A stretch of DNA of 64,000 nt from contig NZ_MDGT01000002.1 of the NCBI RefSeq assembly GCF_001870515.1, forward strand, positions 66-64,065, given 5' to 3'. The notes under the pieces are model-generated. The model saw nothing but the letters and a program-made list of their open reading frames with translations. It searched no databases and was not told the origin of the DNA. Source of the DNA: Idiomarina sp. MD25a. Lineage in GTDB: Bacteria; Pseudomonadota; Gammaproteobacteria; Enterobacterales; Alteromonadaceae. Both the position numbers and the translations under genes were made by a program. Shown piece after piece: positions 1-8,536 of the stretch (within the stretch, counting starts at the first letter, position 1; each line of letters starts with the position of its first letter).

Positions 1-52
1 TTGAATAAGAGAGTGGCAGTACAATCAGCCGAATCCATGTTGTGACAGTTTA

Positions 53-172
53 TGTCTGGCGGCCATAGCGGTATGGCACCACCTGGCTCCATTCCGAACC
101 CAGAAGTGAAACATACCAGCGCCGATGGTAGTGTGGGGTCTCCCCATGTGAGAGTAGGACACCGCCAGACTT
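53..172 (+). rRNA. rrf: 5S ribosomal RNA
   Basis: A 120-nt stretch reads as 5S rRNA from end to end: the 5' strand TGTCTGGCGG pairs with the 3' strand ACCGCCAGAC, and the internal blocks CCGAAC, AGAAGTGAAAC, GCGCCGATGGTAGTGTGGGG and GAGAGTAGG are the conserved 5S elements. Bases 1-52 before it carry no gene and are probably the spacer after a 23S gene lying outside the window. A terminator follows at once, so this is the end of an rRNA operon. Confidence 0.97.
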
Positions 173-181
173 CAAATAAAC

Positions 182-214
182 AATCCCTCGTGCGCAAGCA
201 CGGGGGATTTTTTT
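182..214 (+). terminator. rRNA operon intrinsic terminator
   Basis: A 12-bp stem (AATCCCTCGTGC with GCACGGGGGATT, one G-T pair) closes a GCAA loop and runs straight into a T tract. It lies 10 bp after the 5S rRNA and should end the rRNA transcript. Confidence 0.93.
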
Positions 215-250
215 ATGCCTGCTCGCCAGATGCACGTCGCGCCCGCAATA

Positions 251-568
251 CGTACGTCGCGCATTGTGCGCGACAATCCATATCGCCCCGTGCGCCCAAG
301 GCGCACGCTACGGCCGCGATGGTATGACCGCACCGCGTACGTCGCGCATCCTGCGCGACAACCCACACCGCCTCGTGCGCCCAAGGCGCACGCTACGGTC
401 GCGATGGTATGGCCGCGCCACGTACGTCGCGCATTGTGCGCGACAATCCACACCGCCCCGTGCGCAGAATGCGCACGCTACGACCGCATGATGGTATGGC
501 CGCGCCACGTACGTCGCGCATTGTGCGCGACAATCCACACCGCCTCGTGCGCCCAAGGCGCACGCTAC
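251..568. repeat. Tandem array of REP/BIME-like palindromic units
   Basis: Four units start at 251, 336, 421 and 508 (periods 85, 85 and 87 bp; the last is cut off at 568). Each holds two perfect or near-perfect hairpins. Hairpin A is GTCGCGCA-TTG-TGCGCGAC (loop TCC in the second copy). Hairpin B is CGTGCGCC-CAA-GGCGCACG (AGAAT loop in the third copy). On the minus strand hairpin B is preceded by GTAG, the tetranucleotide typical of REP sequences mobilised by RAYT transposases. A degenerate further copy is suggested at about 232-250. Stems are kept while loops vary. The TAG of the last GTAG is the stop codon of tamB. Open reading frames across this array are low-complexity artefacts. Confidence 0.85.
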
Positions 569-3500
569 TTTTCGATGCTGTATATGATGTCGGCGCCTTG
601 GCTTTCGGTTGATGATGTGGATTCGAACCACAGGTTATCGGTAAAACGATAGCGAAGATAAAAGCTCGAGGTCGACTCTATGAGTCCGATACCATATTTA
701 ATGTACAAATTTGGGGAAATGTATTTACCGATATATAACGATGTGTCATTTACATCTGACGTTTCAGAGTCGATGGCGACCTCATCTAAACTGAATGTTT
801 CTTTTAAGGACTGGGTTAAAGCACCCGTTGTTTTACCACCCACTAATAGTGCGGCTTGTAACTCCAAATTTTGGCTTTCACTATTAGATGATGGACCACG
901 TCCGAATAATAGATAGGAAAGCACACTGGCATCAGGCATGGTGGGGTCCGAGAAAAGGTCGAGTTCGGGTCGATTAAGTGTGCCGAGCACGCGCGCACCC
1001 ACAGAATTCGGACCATCAGTCACTTCAGATAGTGAACGCGTTACTCGCAAGTTCAACGCTGGGTTTGATAAAGGTCCACCGTTAAAAATGAACTGCCCAC
1101 GATCGATCGTTAATTTCTGACCATAAATTTCATAGTCACCACTGGCCACCGAAATCGTGCCATTACCAATAGGCACAGACTGTCCTGTTTGAACGACGTT
1201 TAAAGCGCCTTCTAAACGTCCTTTGAAACCATATGCATCTACACGTACATCGTCACCTAGGGTTATCTTCAAATCCGTTTTAACTGTGCGGGCTTGTGTA
1301 TTACCTTGTTGACGCTGGACGACGATGACATCTGGTGAAGGTGTGACCGTTGACGAGAGATCGGGCGGTGTAATATTGGCATGAGGTATATTTACCTTGC
1401 CGGTTAACTGGATAACGTCTTCACCGATATTTAAGTTAAGGTCGGGTGAGGCTATTAAACGTATGCGGGGGGAGTCCATTACGACCAAGCTGTCGCCTGC
1501 TAGGCCAAGCTGGCCAGTAAAGTCTTTAAGGTCGAAATCACCATTAAGATCAAACGGACCGTCGCCAACGTTGCCCTGACCCTTGATCTTCAACTCAGAA
1601 GAGCTAGGACGCCCCGAGACTGAAATCACTGTATCTGAGATAGACGTACCAGTACGACTAATTAGCGCGTTGGCAATTTTAACGGTGGCATTAGGCGTTA
1701 CCAGTAGTTGTTGGTTGCGCGTACTAAGCGTTGCTTGTGCATTTAATGAGCCATCAATTTGTGCGACTTGATTGGTAAAGGTTTGAATAATACTCAAGTC
1801 ATCTAAATCGGCTGTTATCTTACCCTCAATGGAAGGTTGGCTAAGATTCGCGGCGACCCCTAAATCGGCATTTATGTCCGCACCTGTATCGATACTATTT
1901 AAGTTGAGTGTTACAGCAATCAACTTATCGTTAGTGCCTTTATTTAACGTTAACTTTGCTGTATCAAAGTCCACATGCTCTTCGTTTTGCTCAATACGAA
2001 GTTCATCAACTCCAAACTGACCCGTTAAAGATGCAATTTCAATTGCATTGTCTAAGTTAACGTTGGTATCAACCTCGCCCGATAGCGTACCGCCAATAAC
2101 CAAGTCACTTAATGGAATAAAAGGCTCGATCAAGGCGAGTGGGAGGGCAGTAATAGAGACTGAAGCCTGTAATTGCTGATCGTTAGTGGTAGCTTCGACA
2201 CAAATAAGCTCTTGCCGTTGAGTTAGACATAACTTTTCAAGATTAAGACGCTGGTCTCTCACGTTATAGACAAGGTCACTGGGATCACGAAGTTGGAAAC
2301 GTCCGACGTCGGCTTGCCCCATAGAAAGTTGCTTAATCTGTGCTGTTAGCTGTTTGTCTGTAAGGGCTGTAGCTGTTTTGATAGATAGGTCGATATCGCG
2401 GTAGCTTAATTTTATTTGAGTTGTCTGCTCTGATAAATCACCGGAAAAGTCCAAGAGTAAATCTTCTAAAACACTTTCATCGATTTGAATACTTTTTGAC
2501 TCAATTTTCATCGCTAGACTTGGCGCATCGATTGACCCTGAAAGCTCGCCTTCGCCGCTTAAACTGCCGGCTAAACTTATATTGGGGACAGGGAGATCGG
2601 ACAGGTCCGGTGCATTGAGCGTTAAGTTGATCGCTGAGCCTGGACGCAGGTCACCGCTGGCAGATAAGGTATTATTGCGCCAATTTAAGTCTAGCTGTTC
2701 AACGAAAAGGTAAGGCGATTTAAAGCGAACATCAGCAGCTAGCTTGATCGGTTCACTTTTCCATTGACCCTGCAAATCAGTTGTCAGACTGAGATTATCT
2801 AAATTCGCGCGGGCTTTACCATGCACCTGATTGCTATTTTGTGTCATTGTGAGCCGTGAAATATCGAGTAGGTTATCAGCGAGTGCAATTTCAGCCGATA
2901 TATCGATAGCATTTTGGTTTACGGGTTCAATAACAAAGTTAGGCGTTATCTTAAGATTATTTAGCGCCCCTACAATCTGCATGTTCAAATTTGAAAGCGT
3001 GGCTGCTTTGATTGATTGTGCGTTAACTTCTGAGCTTGTTACATTGAGGTCGAACTGTGGCGCCGCTGACAGCGTTACCGTTCCAGCAATCTCAACATTA
3101 CTTTTCACTAAGCCCTCGATTGACGCTTGCAGAGGAGCGAATTCGATTCGATTATCGATATACTTTATCTCACCACTCAAACGAGTGAACTGCTCATTGA
3201 CAAACAAGTCAAGCTCAGGATTTACCTGTATATTGGTCAAATTTCCCTCGGCTTTAATCTCACCTTTGAGACTACCGGTTTCAATACCTGACAAGGAGAA
3301 TGCGCTTACCCATGGTTGCAATTCCGACTGCGCAATTTGCGTGGTTGACTTAAAACTTAGATCTTGCAGCAACGCATCAAGGGTAAATCTTGTCTTGCTT
3401 TCAATGGCTTTTTGAGTGGTTAGTGTTCCTTGCAACTGATGGGCATCGCCACCGGCAGAGAGCAGGATCTGTGTTTTAGGATAATCAGGCACTCGTATAA

Positions 3501-4119
3501 AGATATTCGATTCAACACTAATGGATTTGTTGCTGTTTAGTCCCACGCGAGCATCTAGCTGCATCGTCGCATAGTTGTGAGTAATATCGAGTTGATTAAT
3601 AGCAAGCTGACCATTCCTCTCGAGTGCCACGCCACCCGTCACACTAAATGACTGCGCTGGCTGCCCAGGTAAATGAAGTAGTACATCATCTATGCTCAGC
3701 TGAGCTAAAACTAAGTCTAACGGAAGCCTTACTTCAGGCCATGGCGTTGGACCCGCAGTTTTGTTGCTTTGTTCATCGTTGGCTCTTAGCCACGCTTCGG
3801 CGGCCGTAACGGTTATTGCATCAATGTGTGCCGTACCACCGAAGAGTTCCAACGGAGACCAATGAACTGACAGGTTTTGACTATGCAGGCTAAAGCTATC
3901 CGTATCGATCTTTAGGTCGTCAAATTGAAAATCATTCAGTAAAGCACCTTGATAACGACTAAAAGAGATTTGTTGGGGTAAGTATTCACTTACTTTTGTT
4001 ACCAGCCATTGACTACCCGCATCTGTACCCAATACGGCATAAAGAGGTAAAATCAGAGCTAGACATAGGCCGACAAAGCCGTACAAAAAGGCTTTTGCGA
4101 GTCGTTTATAAAGCGTCAT
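565..4119 (-). CDS. tamB: Translocation and assembly module subunit TamB
   Basis: About 1184 residues. TamB is an inner-membrane-anchored, periplasm-spanning protein of the AsmA/DUF490 family. It works with TamA in outer-membrane protein insertion and is implicated in phospholipid transport to the outer membrane. An N-terminal membrane segment (about residues 8-28) is followed by more than 1000 residues of repetitive beta-strand sequence rich in N, D, S and L, and by the conserved C-terminal DUF490 region ending in YSIEK. The ATG at 4119 overlaps the tamA stop as ATGA and is preferred to an upstream in-frame start at 4152, which would add 11 residues inside tamA. The stop codon TAG lies inside the GTAG motif of a REP-like palindrome. 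Confidence 0.93.
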   Translation of the reverse strand: MTLYKRLAKAFLYGFVGLCLALILPLYAVLGTDAGSQWLVTKVSEYLPQQISFSRYQGALLNDFQFDDLKIDTDSFSLHSQNLSVHWSPLELFGGTAHIDAITVTAAEAWLRANDEQSNKTAGPTPWPEVRLPLDLVLAQLSIDDVLLHLPGQPAQSFSVTGGVALERNGQLAINQLDITHNYATMQLDARVGLNSNKSISVESNIFIRVPDYPKTQILLSAGGDAHQLQGTLTTQKAIESKTRFTLDALLQDLSFKSTTQIAQSELQPWVSAFSLSGIETGSLKGEIKAEGNLTNIQVNPELDLFVNEQFTRLSGEIKYIDNRIEFAPLQASIEGLVKSNVEIAGTVTLSAAPQFDLNVTSSEVNAQSIKAATLSNLNMQIVGALNNLKITPNFVIEPVNQNAIDISAEIALADNLLDISRLTMTQNSNQVHGKARANLDNLSLTTDLQGQWKSEPIKLAADVRFKSPYLFVEQLDLNWRNNTLSASGDLRPGSAINLTLNAPDLSDLPVPNISLAGSLSGEGELSGSIDAPSLAMKIESKSIQIDESVLEDLLLDFSGDLSEQTTQIKLSYRDIDLSIKTATALTDKQLTAQIKQLSMGQADVGRFQLRDPSDLVYNVRDQRLNLEKLCLTQRQELICVEATTNDQQLQASVSITALPLALIEPFIPLSDLVIGGTLSGEVDTNVNLDNAIEIASLTGQFGVDELRIEQNEEHVDFDTAKLTLNKGTNDKLIAVTLNLNSIDTGADINADLGVAANLSQPSIEGKITADLDDLSIIQTFTNQVAQIDGSLNAQATLSTRNQQLLVTPNATVKIANALISRTGTSISDTVISVSGRPSSSELKIKGQGNVGDGPFDLNGDFDLKDFTGQLGLAGDSLVVMDSPRIRLIASPDLNLNIGEDVIQLTGKVNIPHANITPPDLSSTVTPSPDVIVVQRQQGNTQARTVKTDLKITLGDDVRVDAYGFKGRLEGALNVVQTGQSVPIGNGTISVASGDYEIYGQKLTIDRGQFIFNGGPLSNPALNLRVTRSLSEVTDGPNSVGARVLGTLNRPELDLFSDPTMPDASVLSYLLFGRGPSSNSESQNLELQAALLVGGKTTGALTQSLKETFSLDEVAIDSETSDVNDTSLYIGKYISPNLYIKYGIGLIESTSSFYLRYRFTDNLWFESTSSTESQGADIIYSIEK

Positions 4120-5873
4120 AGATCGGGTCCAATGGTTAAGTGAATGCGCCAAGGGTTATTAGGTTCATCGATAGCTTGGGCTAAGTCGATACGAACTGAA
4201 CCAATAGGTGATATCCAACGCAATCCAATACCAACACTTTGCTTGAGTGGTTGGTTAGGTTCTAGCATGGCATTACCGATATCGGTAAACGCTGCGACTC
4301 GCCAGTTTTCGGCGAACCGGTAATCAATTTCGGCGCTTGCGACCGCGAGGTAACGACCACCGATCACGTCGCCAGAGCCATCCTCTGGACCCAACTGTTC
4401 GTATGCATAGCCACGAACGCTTTGATCACCACCTGCAAAGAAACGCAATGAGGGAGGAATATCTTCGAAACTATTGGTGTACATGGCGCCTATTTCAGCA
4501 CGGGCAAGTAGGCGCCAATTATCGAGTAACGGAACAACCGACTTGAGTTCGAAACGACCCCGAATTAAGTTCGCCTCCGAGAACACGTCTTTCGAAGCTG
4601 TTTGTAAACTAAAGTTGGCCCGCCAACCGCGGCTGATATTAACGCGCTCATCGGCTGACAAGTACCGCCACTCAATGGTTGGAACAAAAAGCTGAGCATT
4701 ACCACTTTGTTGACCTATTTCAAAGTCCTCGTTGAGCCAATAGGCACCGACATCGTATTGCCAATGTTTAAAAGCGCGAATTTCCGCCGCTCCTATTTTT
4801 ATTAGCTGACTTTCTTGGCTGTCTGTCGTTTTGTCTGCAAGTTGCGTACGAAATTGATAGGAGTCAGTTTGCGGGCGGGGCCCCGGGATTTGATATAAGG
4901 CTGTTAACCGACTCTCAAATTGTGAAAGTTGCAACTGACTTTTAAACTGATGACCCTCGGAATTTATCCAACGACGGTCATAGCCCGCGGTAATGCGCGC
5001 TCCTGTATCAGTCCCATAACCCAATCCAAAACGATAATGAGTGCGCTGGTTGGGGGTTGTATCAACTTGAATAGGAACTTGGTTTTGCTCGGCTTGATCC
5101 CACAGCGCGTTCACCTGAACGGTTTCGAAGTAGCCACTTTCAGAGAGATTGACCTGTAAATCACTTAAATTACCCGTGTTAAAGGGATCTGACTTTTCAA
5201 AGCGTGGGTAGCGTTGAAGTAAGTCCTCACTAATATACTCAGCATTAAAGTCTATAGCGCCGAATTGATAACGCGCACCACTATTGAAAGTAGCATTAAT
5301 CGAGGCCGTGTTTGCCTCAGTATCGACTCGTACATTGGCCTTTTCCCATTCCGCATCGCGGTAGCCACGTTGAGCCGCTAGGCTGAGTAGCTGTGTTTTA
5401 AGTTGTTCATAAGGGGCATGCTCAAACACATGACCTTGCTTGAGTGTCGAGTTCTCTATCACAGAGCGAAAAACGTTGTCGTGCTTAGCGTCGCCTTTAA
5501 GTAACCATTGGACATCAGTTAAGCGCACCGGTTGGTTGAGTGTTATAGTGTAGCGCGCCTGCCAGCCCTCTTCAGTTGAGTCGAGTTGGCTGCTAATTTT
5601 TACGTTATAATAGCCAAATGGTTCGAGTGCTGTGCGAATCTCATTTTCAGCGCGTTTAAAAAAGAAACGGATTTGAAATGGTCGATAATCCTTGTCTTGA
5701 TTTAAGTTGGCAATTTGCACATAACTTTTGATATTGTCTAGCAACTTGCCGTCGACACCATCGAAAGCCACGTTAACTTTTGCCTGCAGACTAGCGCAAA
5801 TCGAGATGGCACACAGTGCGAGAAGATATTTTATACGTTTCTTAATGCGGGTGGACATAATGTTCTTTTTCAT
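4116..5873 (-). CDS. tamA: Omp85-family outer membrane protein TamA
   Basis: About 585 residues, the usual size for TamA. A signal peptide (LLALCAISICASLQA) is followed by roughly 230 residues of POTRA-type sequence and a C-terminal 16-strand barrel domain. The Omp85 lid-loop motif VRGY is present in GGDQSVRGYAYEQ, and the protein ends in GPDL, very like E. coli TamA. It forms the outer-membrane half of the translocation and assembly module and is translationally coupled to tamB through ATGA. The start is uncertain: ATGs at 5873 and 5858 and a GTG at 5900 are in frame, none with a strong ribosome binding site. All keep the signal peptide. Confidence 0.92.
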   Translation of the reverse strand: MKKNIMSTRIKKRIKYLLALCAISICASLQAKVNVAFDGVDGKLLDNIKSYVQIANLNQDKDYRPFQIRFFFKRAENEIRTALEPFGYYNVKISSQLDSTEEGWQARYTITLNQPVRLTDVQWLLKGDAKHDNVFRSVIENSTLKQGHVFEHAPYEQLKTQLLSLAAQRGYRDAEWEKANVRVDTEANTASINATFNSGARYQFGAIDFNAEYISEDLLQRYPRFEKSDPFNTGNLSDLQVNLSESGYFETVQVNALWDQAEQNQVPIQVDTTPNQRTHYRFGLGYGTDTGARITAGYDRRWINSEGHQFKSQLQLSQFESRLTALYQIPGPRPQTDSYQFRTQLADKTTDSQESQLIKIGAAEIRAFKHWQYDVGAYWLNEDFEIGQQSGNAQLFVPTIEWRYLSADERVNISRGWRANFSLQTASKDVFSEANLIRGRFELKSVVPLLDNWRLLARAEIGAMYTNSFEDIPPSLRFFAGGDQSVRGYAYEQLGPEDGSGDVIGGRYLAVASAEIDYRFAENWRVAAFTDIGNAMLEPNQPLKQSVGIGLRWISPIGSVRIDLAQAIDEPNNPWRIHLTIGPDL

Positions 5874-5942
5874 GCGGTTAACTACGAAAAATAATCGCAC
5901 GTTGATCTCTGCAAAGTAAACTCTTGTTGAGGAGATTTATTA

Positions 5943-6800
5943 ATGTCAGTTGCTTTGACATCTGAGCAAAAAAAATTACTCACGCAAATGACACTGCCAC
6001 CTCGTTCTGAGACGTTAGCCGCGTTGAAGAGAGAGATGACAGTCGATGAGCCTCATATTGAGACTATGGCAGAACTAATCACCAAGGATATCGGCCTCTC
6101 TGGCCAGATTCTAAGCGTCGTGAATTCATCGGCATTTAGCCCCGTTCAAAAAGTAGACTCAATAAAGCAAGCGGTAATGATGCTAGGTATTGAACAACTC
6201 ATGCCGTTGATCCGAGCGGCCTCGTTAAAGTCGTCGCTAATTAGTCATGGGTTTCTTGCTGACTATTGGCGCTATAACGAATGGACAGCGCAAGCTTGCT
6301 TAGTTGTTGCTCGATTGCTTAATCGCGAACGCCTAGCGCATTACGCGTATCAATTCGGTCTCTTTCAAGGCGCTGGCGTGCCGCTGCTTTACCTTAATTT
6401 CGAGGGCTACGAACAATTTATAAAACAGTCTAATCGTATTGGATGGAGTGAAATTGCGACTCAAGAAGAAGCTTCTCTCGCGATTTCTCACGCGACAGCG
6501 AGCGCGGCACTTGCGCAATACTGGCGGTTACCCGCGACCATGGTGAAAATGTTTTACTTCTACTATCAAGTTGATGCGGCCGAACGGGTGGGCGGCTCAT
6601 CATCGGCCATAGCTGAAATCATTGCTATCCACAGACTGGCACGTTATAGCATTGACCAGCAGACCCGAAGCATTGCCGGCGATCAAGACTGGCAACGATT
6701 CAAGTCGTCCGCAATGGCGGCTTTTCAATTAACAGAAGCAAATGTGACAAGGCTGGTCGACAGTAGCATTGAGCAGGTCTTTGGTTCTTCAGCTGGTTAA
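5943..6800 (+). CDS. HDOD domain-containing signalling protein
   Basis: 285 residues with a good ribosome binding site (GAGGAG, about 8 nt before ATG). The HDOD domain covers about residues 15-215: LPPRSETL near the N-terminus, the helix pattern ELITKDIGLSGQILSVVNS, and SIKQAVMMLGIEQL. HDOD is an HD-like, usually non-catalytic helical domain found in bacterial regulatory proteins. The metal-binding HD pair is not obvious here, so a binding role is more likely than hydrolysis. It is divergent from tamA and stands alone before a tRNA gene. Partner and process cannot be told from the sequence. Confidence 0.85.
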   Translation: MSVALTSEQKKLLTQMTLPPRSETLAALKREMTVDEPHIETMAELITKDIGLSGQILSVVNSSAFSPVQKVDSIKQAVMMLGIEQLMPLIRAASLKSSLISHGFLADYWRYNEWTAQACLVVARLLNRERLAHYAYQFGLFQGAGVPLLYLNFEGYEQFIKQSNRIGWSEIATQEEASLAISHATASAALAQYWRLPATMVKMFYFYYQVDAAERVGGSSSAIAEIIAIHRLARYSIDQQTRSIAGDQDWQRFKSSAMAAFQLTEANVTRLVDSSIEQVFGSSAG

Positions 6801-6837
6801 ATAAACAGCGATCAAGCAGGACAAAGGCAGTTTGTGC

Positions 6838-6865
6838 TTGCTACATTCAATTAGGTCAGTATAAT
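6838..6865 (+). promoter_or_regulatory. Promoter of tRNA-Trp
   Basis: TTGCTA (6838-6843), a 16-bp spacer and a perfect TATAAT (6860-6865) lie just before the tRNA. Transcription would start near 6872, a few bases before the mature 5' end. Confidence 0.7.
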
Positions 6866-6878
6866 TCTCGACAGCAGT

Positions 6879-6955
6879 AGGGGCGTAGTTCCAATTGGTA
6901 GAACAGCGGTCTCCAAAACCGACGGTTGGGGGTTCGAATCCCTCCGCCCCTGCCA
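6879..6955 (+). tRNA. trpT: tRNA-Trp (anticodon CCA)
   Basis: A complete cloverleaf with encoded CCA end. The acceptor stem AGGGGCG pairs with CGCCCCT. The anticodon arm CGGT-CTCCAAA-ACCG gives anticodon CCA, read as tryptophan. The T arm carries GGTTCGAATCC. Sequence is close to E. coli tRNA-Trp throughout. No terminator hairpin is visible directly downstream, so it may be co-transcribed with holD. Confidence 0.96.
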
Positions 6956-7025
6956 CTGCTTCCTTTCTTATTCTGGCATATCTTAGCGCTCTGCTTTAAA
7001 CTGCATACTAAATTATGCGGATCAA

Positions 7026-7361
7026 ATGCTGATGAAATTATCAAAATTACAATCACGTGTGCTTGATGAAATGGGCATCCCGCGCTGGACCCTCAAATCA
7101 CAGCAAGCTCAAGTATCGAGTGAAGAAGCGGCATATTGGTATCGAGTGGGTCCGCTGTATTTAAAGTCGTCAAAGCCCCTACCTGTGCAACTGCCGCAAT
7201 GGTTGCAAGATCTGGTTTTACTGTTTGATACGCGCCCGACCGCGATAAAACCCCCGATTCAAGCGGATTCGGTTATTTCTGTCGATGAAGTGAATCCCCA
7301 GATTAATACGCCTTCAGCAAAAAAAGCACTTTGGCTTACAATTCAGCAATGTCAAAAATAG
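7026..7361 (+). CDS. holD: DNA polymerase III psi subunit HolD
   Basis: 111 residues. HolD (psi) links the clamp loader to chi and SSB at the replication fork. The N-terminal LDEMGIPRWTLK corresponds to the conserved LQQLGITQWSL of E. coli HolD, and the C-terminal AKKALWLTIQQ to ARAALWQQI. The middle is poorly conserved, as is normal in this family. The gene directly precedes and overlaps rimI, the same order as in E. coli, which supports the call. Two in-frame ATGs (7026 and 7032) lack a clear ribosome binding site, so the start may differ by two codons. Confidence 0.8.
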   Translation: MLMKLSKLQSRVLDEMGIPRWTLKSQQAQVSSEEAAYWYRVGPLYLKSSKPLPVQLPQWLQDLVLLFDTRPTAIKPPIQADSVISVDEVNPQINTPSAKKALWLTIQQCQK

Positions 7362-7789
7362 ACGTTTTTCAGACTAAGCCATGTCCGGTTTTATTTGATA
7401 TTGAGCGCCGAGCTCATGCGTACCCCTGGTCGGAAGTGGTTTTTTTTCAACCTCCGAGTATCGGCACGCTTTGGTGGGCTTTGAAGGTTGATGACCATAT
7501 CGTAGGGTTTGCCAATACCCAGTTAATCGCCGATGAACTGACTTTACATAACATCGCAATCGATCCTGACTTTCAGGGGCGGGGACTGGGTCAGTGTTTA
7601 TTACGCCATATTTTGGATTATGCTGATAAGCACAATGCACTGATGTTTTTAGAAGTAAGAGAGTCGAATGCACCGGCAATACATGTCTATCAACAGGCAG
7701 GTTTTAAACCAGTAGGGCGCCGACCAAATTATTACGCGTCGGACACCGGGCGCGAGAGCGCTTTGGTTATGCGAAGAGAATCAATTTAA
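7349..7789 (+). CDS. rimI: Ribosomal protein S18-alanine N-acetyltransferase RimI
   Basis: 146 residues, a single GNAT domain. RimI acetylates the N-terminal alanine of ribosomal protein S18. RAHAYPWSE near residue 20 is the RimI signature, DPDFQGRGLGQ (about residues 70-80) is the acetyl-CoA pyrophosphate-binding motif, and GFKPVGRRPNYY near the C-terminus holds the family's tyrosine. The ATG at 7349 lies inside the end of holD, giving a 13-bp overlap. An earlier in-frame start would add six residues with no support. It is followed after 9 bp by deoC. Confidence 0.93.
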   Translation: MSKIDVFQTKPCPVLFDIERRAHAYPWSEVVFFQPPSIGTLWWALKVDDHIVGFANTQLIADELTLHNIAIDPDFQGRGLGQCLLRHILDYADKHNALMFLEVRESNAPAIHVYQQAGFKPVGRRPNYYASDTGRESALVMRRESI

Positions 7790-7798
7790 GAGGTTACT

Positions 7799-8527
7799 AT
7801 GAACAAGCAGGCAGCGTTAGCATTTAGGTGTATGGATTTAACATCGTTAGGTAACCACGACACACCTGACATGATTGAGGCATTGTGTGCTAAAGCGAGC
7901 TATCAGTCTCATCATGTTGCTGCTATATGTGTCTTTCCAGAACACGTAACAACAGCTAAACGGGCGCTTCAAGCGCAAGGCTTGTCGACGGTGCCGGTTG
8001 CCACGGTCACCAACTTTCCACAAGGCGGAACGGACGTTATGCGTGCTGTTGAGGAAACGCAGCGTGCGATTGCAGCCGGAGCAGATGAAATTGACGTAGT
8101 GTTGCCTTACCATGCGTTGTTGGCGGGGGATAAGAAAATATGCGAACAACTGGTAAGTCAGGTTAAAGACGCTTGCGGAACTGATATTTTGTTGAAGGTC
8201 ATTATAGAGAGTGGTGAGTTGCAAACGGCTGCACAAATACGCTTGGCAAGCCTGCTCAGTATTGCGCAAGGTGCGGACTTCATTAAAACCTCTACAGGTA
8301 AAGTGCCGATCAATGCGACCTTGGAAGCTGCCGAGCAGATGTTGACGGTCATTGCAGAGAACAATCCCCGTTGCGGATTTAAAGCGGCGGGCGGCATTAG
8401 AACGTTAACTGATGCGTGTGACTACTTCGATTTAGCTGAGCGTATTTTAGGTGCTGATTACGTTACCCCCAGTTATTTCCGCTTAGGTGCGAGTAGCTTA
8501 TTAAAGGACTTAATTGAGAGCCGTTAG
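7799..8527 (+). CDS. deoC: Deoxyribose-phosphate aldolase
   Basis: 242 residues, class I aldolase splitting 2-deoxyribose-5-phosphate into glyceraldehyde-3-phosphate and acetaldehyde. The Schiff-base lysine is in FIKTSTGK (about K163). The second lysine is in GFKAAGGIRT, and the aspartate of EIDVVLPY matches the third catalytic residue. It is the first gene of deoC-deoA-deoB and sits only 9 bp after rimI, so it is likely read in the holD-rimI transcript. No separate CytR- or DeoR-type operator can be seen in the tiny gap. Confidence 0.96.
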   Translation: MNKQAALAFRCMDLTSLGNHDTPDMIEALCAKASYQSHHVAAICVFPEHVTTAKRALQAQGLSTVPVATVTNFPQGGTDVMRAVEETQRAIAAGADEIDVVLPYHALLAGDKKICEQLVSQVKDACGTDILLKVIIESGELQTAAQIRLASLLSIAQGADFIKTSTGKVPINATLEAAEQMLTVIAENNPRCGFKAAGGIRTLTDACDYFDLAERILGADYVTPSYFRLGASSLLKDLIESR

Positions 8528-8536
8528 GAGAGATAT

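Noticed and set aside
251-568. Possible CRISPR array
   Set aside because: The whole unit repeats, with no variable spacers, and each unit is built from palindromes; no cas genes are near.
52-652. Several open frames on both strands rich in R, A, H and T across the repeat array
   Set aside because: They arise from the 85-bp repeats and 5S rRNA, share the same repeated peptide in several frames and have no ribosome binding sites.
2831-3415. 194-residue plus-strand open frame opposite tamB
   Set aside because: It is fully antisense to a well-supported gene, with no ribosome binding site and a composition mirroring tamB codons.
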